Below are positions 61,044 to 64,000 of a stretch of 64,000 nucleotides of DNA, piece after piece. The stretch is from the NCBI RefSeq assembly GCF_009017415.1, contig NC_092410.1:992001-1056000 (forward strand). Direction: 5' to 3'. How positions within the stretch are numbered: position 1 is the first letter of the stretch; each line of letters begins with the position of its first letter. A model generated the notes under the pieces. That model did not search any database, was not told where the DNA came from, and saw nothing but the letters and a program-made list of their open reading frames with translations. The DNA is from Aspergillus flavus (Eukaryota > Ascomycota > Eurotiomycetes > Eurotiales > Aspergillaceae). A program made the position numbers and the translations under genes.

Positions 61044-61505
61044 TCAAAGTGCGGCCTTCTCCTCCCTCGACTTGAAATTCACAGCCACATGTTCCACTGC
61101 AACCTTATAGCCATATACTCCCAACCCAACAATAATTCCGGCTGCTTTGTCGCTGAAATAGCTGTGATGCCTCCATGGCTCCCTCGCATGGACGTTACTC
61201 ACATGTAGCTCGATAAAAGGAATATCCACTCCCACCAAGGCGTCCCGAATAGCGACCGAAGTATGTGTGTATGCGCCAGGGTTGATAACGATTCCGTCAA
61301 CATTACCCCGAGCAGCTTGGATGCGATCAACGATTGCGCCTTCGTGATTGGACTGATAGGTTTCCAAAGTAGCTCCTAATGAAGCAGCGTGGGCTTTGCT
61401 TGAGGCTTCGACATCTGCGAGAGTGGTTGAGCCGTAGATATGAGGTTCACGAGTACCCAGGAGGTTAAGGTTGGGGCCGTTAATGAGGAGGATTGATTTT
61501 CCCAT
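61044..61505 (-). CDS. qutE: Catabolic type II 3-dehydroquinate dehydratase (QutE)
   Basis: Single exon, 153 aa, standard type II length. The N-terminal [16 protein letters not shown] carries catalytic Arg19 and Tyr24. [16 protein letters not shown] and [11 protein letters not shown] (catalytic His) complete the active site of the dodecameric enzyme. It converts 3-dehydroquinate to 3-dehydroshikimate in quinate breakdown in the cytosol, distinct from the biosynthetic type I domain of AROM. Its neighbours qutR and qutG make a quinate gene group. Expression is expected to be quinate-induced and repressed by QutR. Confidence 0.97.
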
Positions 61506-62788
61506 TTTGAGTTATCGGTATATGAGGGCTTGGAGGGTGGATTTTGTTATTCGTGATAGTTTGAATTTTCGAACGAGGAAGTGTGTATCTAGGATGTGGA
61601 GTAAAGCAGGAATAGAAATAGGTTGTGTAATTTTGTTTGAGGAACTGTTTCTAGTTTCACTATTATATTCTCATACTCATCTTATCGCATGGGTAAAACA
61701 TCTGCATTTAAATTTACTAAGCATTACGGAGTAGCCAAAACCCCTCAGTGATATAGGGGAAAGAATTTCCCTAGGTAGGTATGAACGGTATTCTCTCATA
61801 AATTGGCTGCATAATGAAACCTAAACCCATACCCGTAATTTATTAACTGAGTATACTGGTAATTACATCGAAAGTGGCAGCCAGAAAAACTTTGGTGGGG
61901 AAGCAACCAGGGTTCTCCGCATTGGACTAAAGAAAACTCCGGTAAGATGGGGAGAACACTTTCCCGGCATGCCGAACACCCGCGAGAAGCCGGCGCATAT
62001 GCTATGCTCTGTTGTGCACAATTGATGAAGACTGTGTTGAGATATAAACAAAGGTATCTCACGGGCTTGGTTGTTATATTCCCCAGAAAGCTCGGATACT
62101 TCTATTTAGACAAAGACTATGGCCGTATTCAATTGTATGCATGTAATTGTTGATTTCCGGGATACCTACAAGTACTGTGCGTGGCCGTTCACATAGGGCT
62201 GGAAGCATACCACACTCCCTCCGAACAGATATATACGCTCAGTTTCTTAATGAAAGGTTGTAAGACATTCTATATCAGATTCATGCATCTCGAACGATCA
62301 TCGATATGTAGCTACTCGCCCATAGCGTGCACTACGAGTCCACTACTGAACTAAAGTTTAGTAGACGTTGAAGATCCCACTTCCATTGTCCATAAATTGG
62401 CCCGGGCACTAGATGATATCTTTTAAACAAAATAGATATCGAACTTATGCTCAAGACCATAGCCAATCAGTGCATCCTCGCTTGCTTACTAGGTAGGTTT
62501 TCTTGGTAGGTTCATGCATGTACCCCATCTAGATAGCCACCCACGTGAGGAGTCAAGCAATGTGGAGCCCGTCGATAGTCAATTTTATCGGTTACTCACG
62601 GTCGCTGGAGATAACCTGCACTCATAAACCTCGACTGGTCCATGAGGAGTCTGTCATCTTGAATATTCTACGTCGTCCATGTTTCAAGAGTACATGCTCA
62701 AGAGAACACAACCAAACCAGAAGCTTGAAGCACAGCCCTCACGATAGCCATTTGAAAACCTTGCACTTATCGTTATCGACCCCGCACG
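61506..62788. promoter_or_regulatory. Divergent promoter, qutE / qutG
   Basis: A 1.28-kb bidirectional region with a TACGGAGTA copy at 61725..61733. No complete GGRTAARYRYTTATCC activator site was found by eye. No gene seen. Confidence 0.45.
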
Positions 62789-64000
62789 ATGACGGTCATG
62801 CAGTTCGACCAGGAGCAACTGGACGAAATCTACGCTTTTGCGGTAGACCTCGGTCGTAAAGCAGGCCAGCTCTTACTGGAGAGCATTGAAAAGCGAATCG
62901 CGGGTGAGGGAAGCCAGTCGGTGGAAGAAAAAGAAAACGCAGTGGATATTGTGACTCAGACGGATGAAGGTAGCTCTATTGCGCTCTTATCATGATAACA
63001 GCATTTCAAGCGATCTGACGATGTTTGTACAGATGTGGAAGTATTTATCAAGACCGCAATCAACGAGAAATACCCTACTCACAAGTCAGCTAGCCTTCCC
63101 AGTCATTACTAGATAAAACCACTGACAGGCAATCAAAGGTTCCTTGGGGAAGAGACATATGCCAAAGGACAGTCTCGAGACTATCTCATAGACGAACAGC
63201 CAACATGGTGTATTGATCCGTTAGATGGTAAATATCGCGCTTCATATTGAAATTCTCTCCCTGACCATAAGCTCTAGGGACGGTTAACTTCACTCATATT
63301 TTCCCCATGTTTTGTGTCTCCATCGGTTTTATTGTCAACCACAAACCCGTCATTGGTGTCATCTATGCTCCTTTCCAAGACCAACTTTTCTCATCATGTA
63401 TCAACCGAGGCGCCTGGCTCAATGAAAAGCGCCGTCTTCCGCTTATCCACAAGCCGTCTATCCCACCAATGCCCCCTAATGCACCCAGCAAATGTGTCTT
63501 CTCCTGTGAATGGGGAAAGGATCGCCGTGATATTCCCGATGGCAACATGCACCGCAAAATTGAGAGCTTCGTAAACATGGCCGCTGAGATTGGAGGGAGG
63601 AATGGAAAGGGAGGAATGGTCCATGGTGTCCGGAGTCTGGGGAGTGCGACGTTGGATTTGGCGTATACTGCGATGGGATCGTTTGATATCTGGTGGGAGG
63701 GTGGCTGTTGGGAATGGTGAGTCCCCGTCTCCTGCATTTTGCAATGACCTCTTTTGTCTTGTGTAGTATCAGTCTGACTGGCCTAGGGACGTTGCTGCTG
63801 GAATTGCGATTCTCCTTGAAGCGGGTGGCCTGGTCACAACTGCTAATCCACCAGCGGATCCTGAAACTGCCCCGATTGAGGACGTGCGACTGGGCAGTCG
63901 CTTGTACTTGGCTATTAGGTAGGATATCCTGCGAGGACTTGAGTAGTAACTGATGGCTAACTTTAATTCAAGACCTGCAGGACCGTCGGCAACCGAGACC
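62789..64000 (+). CDS. qutG: QutG, inositol monophosphatase family (3' end cut by window)
   Basis: Exons 62789..62969, 63033..63084, 63139..63227, 63278..63716, 63787..63918 and 63973..64000 (continuing past the window); about 307 residues visible. Metal-binding motifs are E-E-T (L-G-E-E-T), D-P-L-D-G-T-V-N-F (split by intron 3) and W-D-V-A-A-G (joined by intron 4), as in Mg2+-dependent, lithium-sensitive inositol monophosphatases. QutG belongs to the quinate cluster of Aspergillus, where its exact step is not established. The final visible codons R-P-A-G-P-S-A-T-E-T suggest only a short C-terminal part is missing. Position next to qutE supports the symbol. Confidence 0.92.

Noticed and set aside
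56647..62788. Full QutA/Qa-1F binding palindrome GGRTAARYRYTTATCC in the quinate promoters
   Set aside because: Only half-like matches were found by eye; a motif scan is needed before claiming any site.

Overview
The window is nuclear DNA of a filamentous ascomycete, most likely Eurotiales (Aspergillus/Penicillium type). The evidence is short GT-AG introns of about 50-130 nt with CTAAC-like branch points, a dispersed 5S rRNA gene of the filamentous-fungal type, and fungal families throughout: DUF3405, DUF6314 fusion, Zn2Cys6 regulators and the quinate (qut) genes. Exon boundaries below were read by hand. In every multi-exon model the summed exon length keeps the reading frame, but no transcript data were available.

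Layout. 0.2-6.8 kb: a Pyr4/PaxB-type membrane terpene cyclase, a Dal5-type MFS transporter and a flavin monooxygenase fused to a DUF6314 domain, all on the minus strand; this looks like the edge of a small secondary-metabolism gene group. 7-16 kb: sparse region with an unrecognised small gene, a bHLH regulator, a doubtful Cys-rich mini-gene, a 5S rRNA gene and an inosine-uridine-type nucleoside hydrolase. 18-31.5 kb: housekeeping block with a Lys-rich membrane-anchored protein, an Erv29/SURF4 cargo receptor, a conserved fungal protein with a poly-Asp tract, LSM8, verprolin, a mitochondrial inner-membrane-like protein and ribosomal protein uL1. 31.6-39 kb: accessory block with a Zn2Cys6 factor (GC-AG intron inside its zinc cluster), a CorA-like membrane protein and an AIG1-like pseudo-G-domain/ankyrin protein. 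41-49 kb: ARF1, a DUF5519 luciferase-domain protein and a DUF3405 type II membrane protein. 49-53.2 kb: an NTF2-FMO flavoprotein and a secreted Cu-only superoxide dismutase, divergent around a strong nested inverted repeat. 53.8-64 kb: the quinate group, with qutR (pentadomain-AROM-derived repressor), a Zn2Cys6 activator-like gene resembling Neurospora acr-2, qutE (type II dehydroquinase) and qutG (inositol monophosphatase family, cut by the window end).

How they work together. The clearest functional unit is the right-hand quinate group: a repressor built from shikimate-pathway domains, a zinc-cluster regulator, and two structural genes for growth on quinate. The left-hand trio (cyclase, transporter, oxygenase) could act on one terpenoid, but no prenyltransferase, polyketide synthase or methyltransferase is visible in the window. 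The oddest items are the degenerate P-loop AIG1/ankyrin protein, the four-E-box hairpin at 52.04-52.09 kb, and a 9-mer (TACGGAGTA) found seven times, always between genes.
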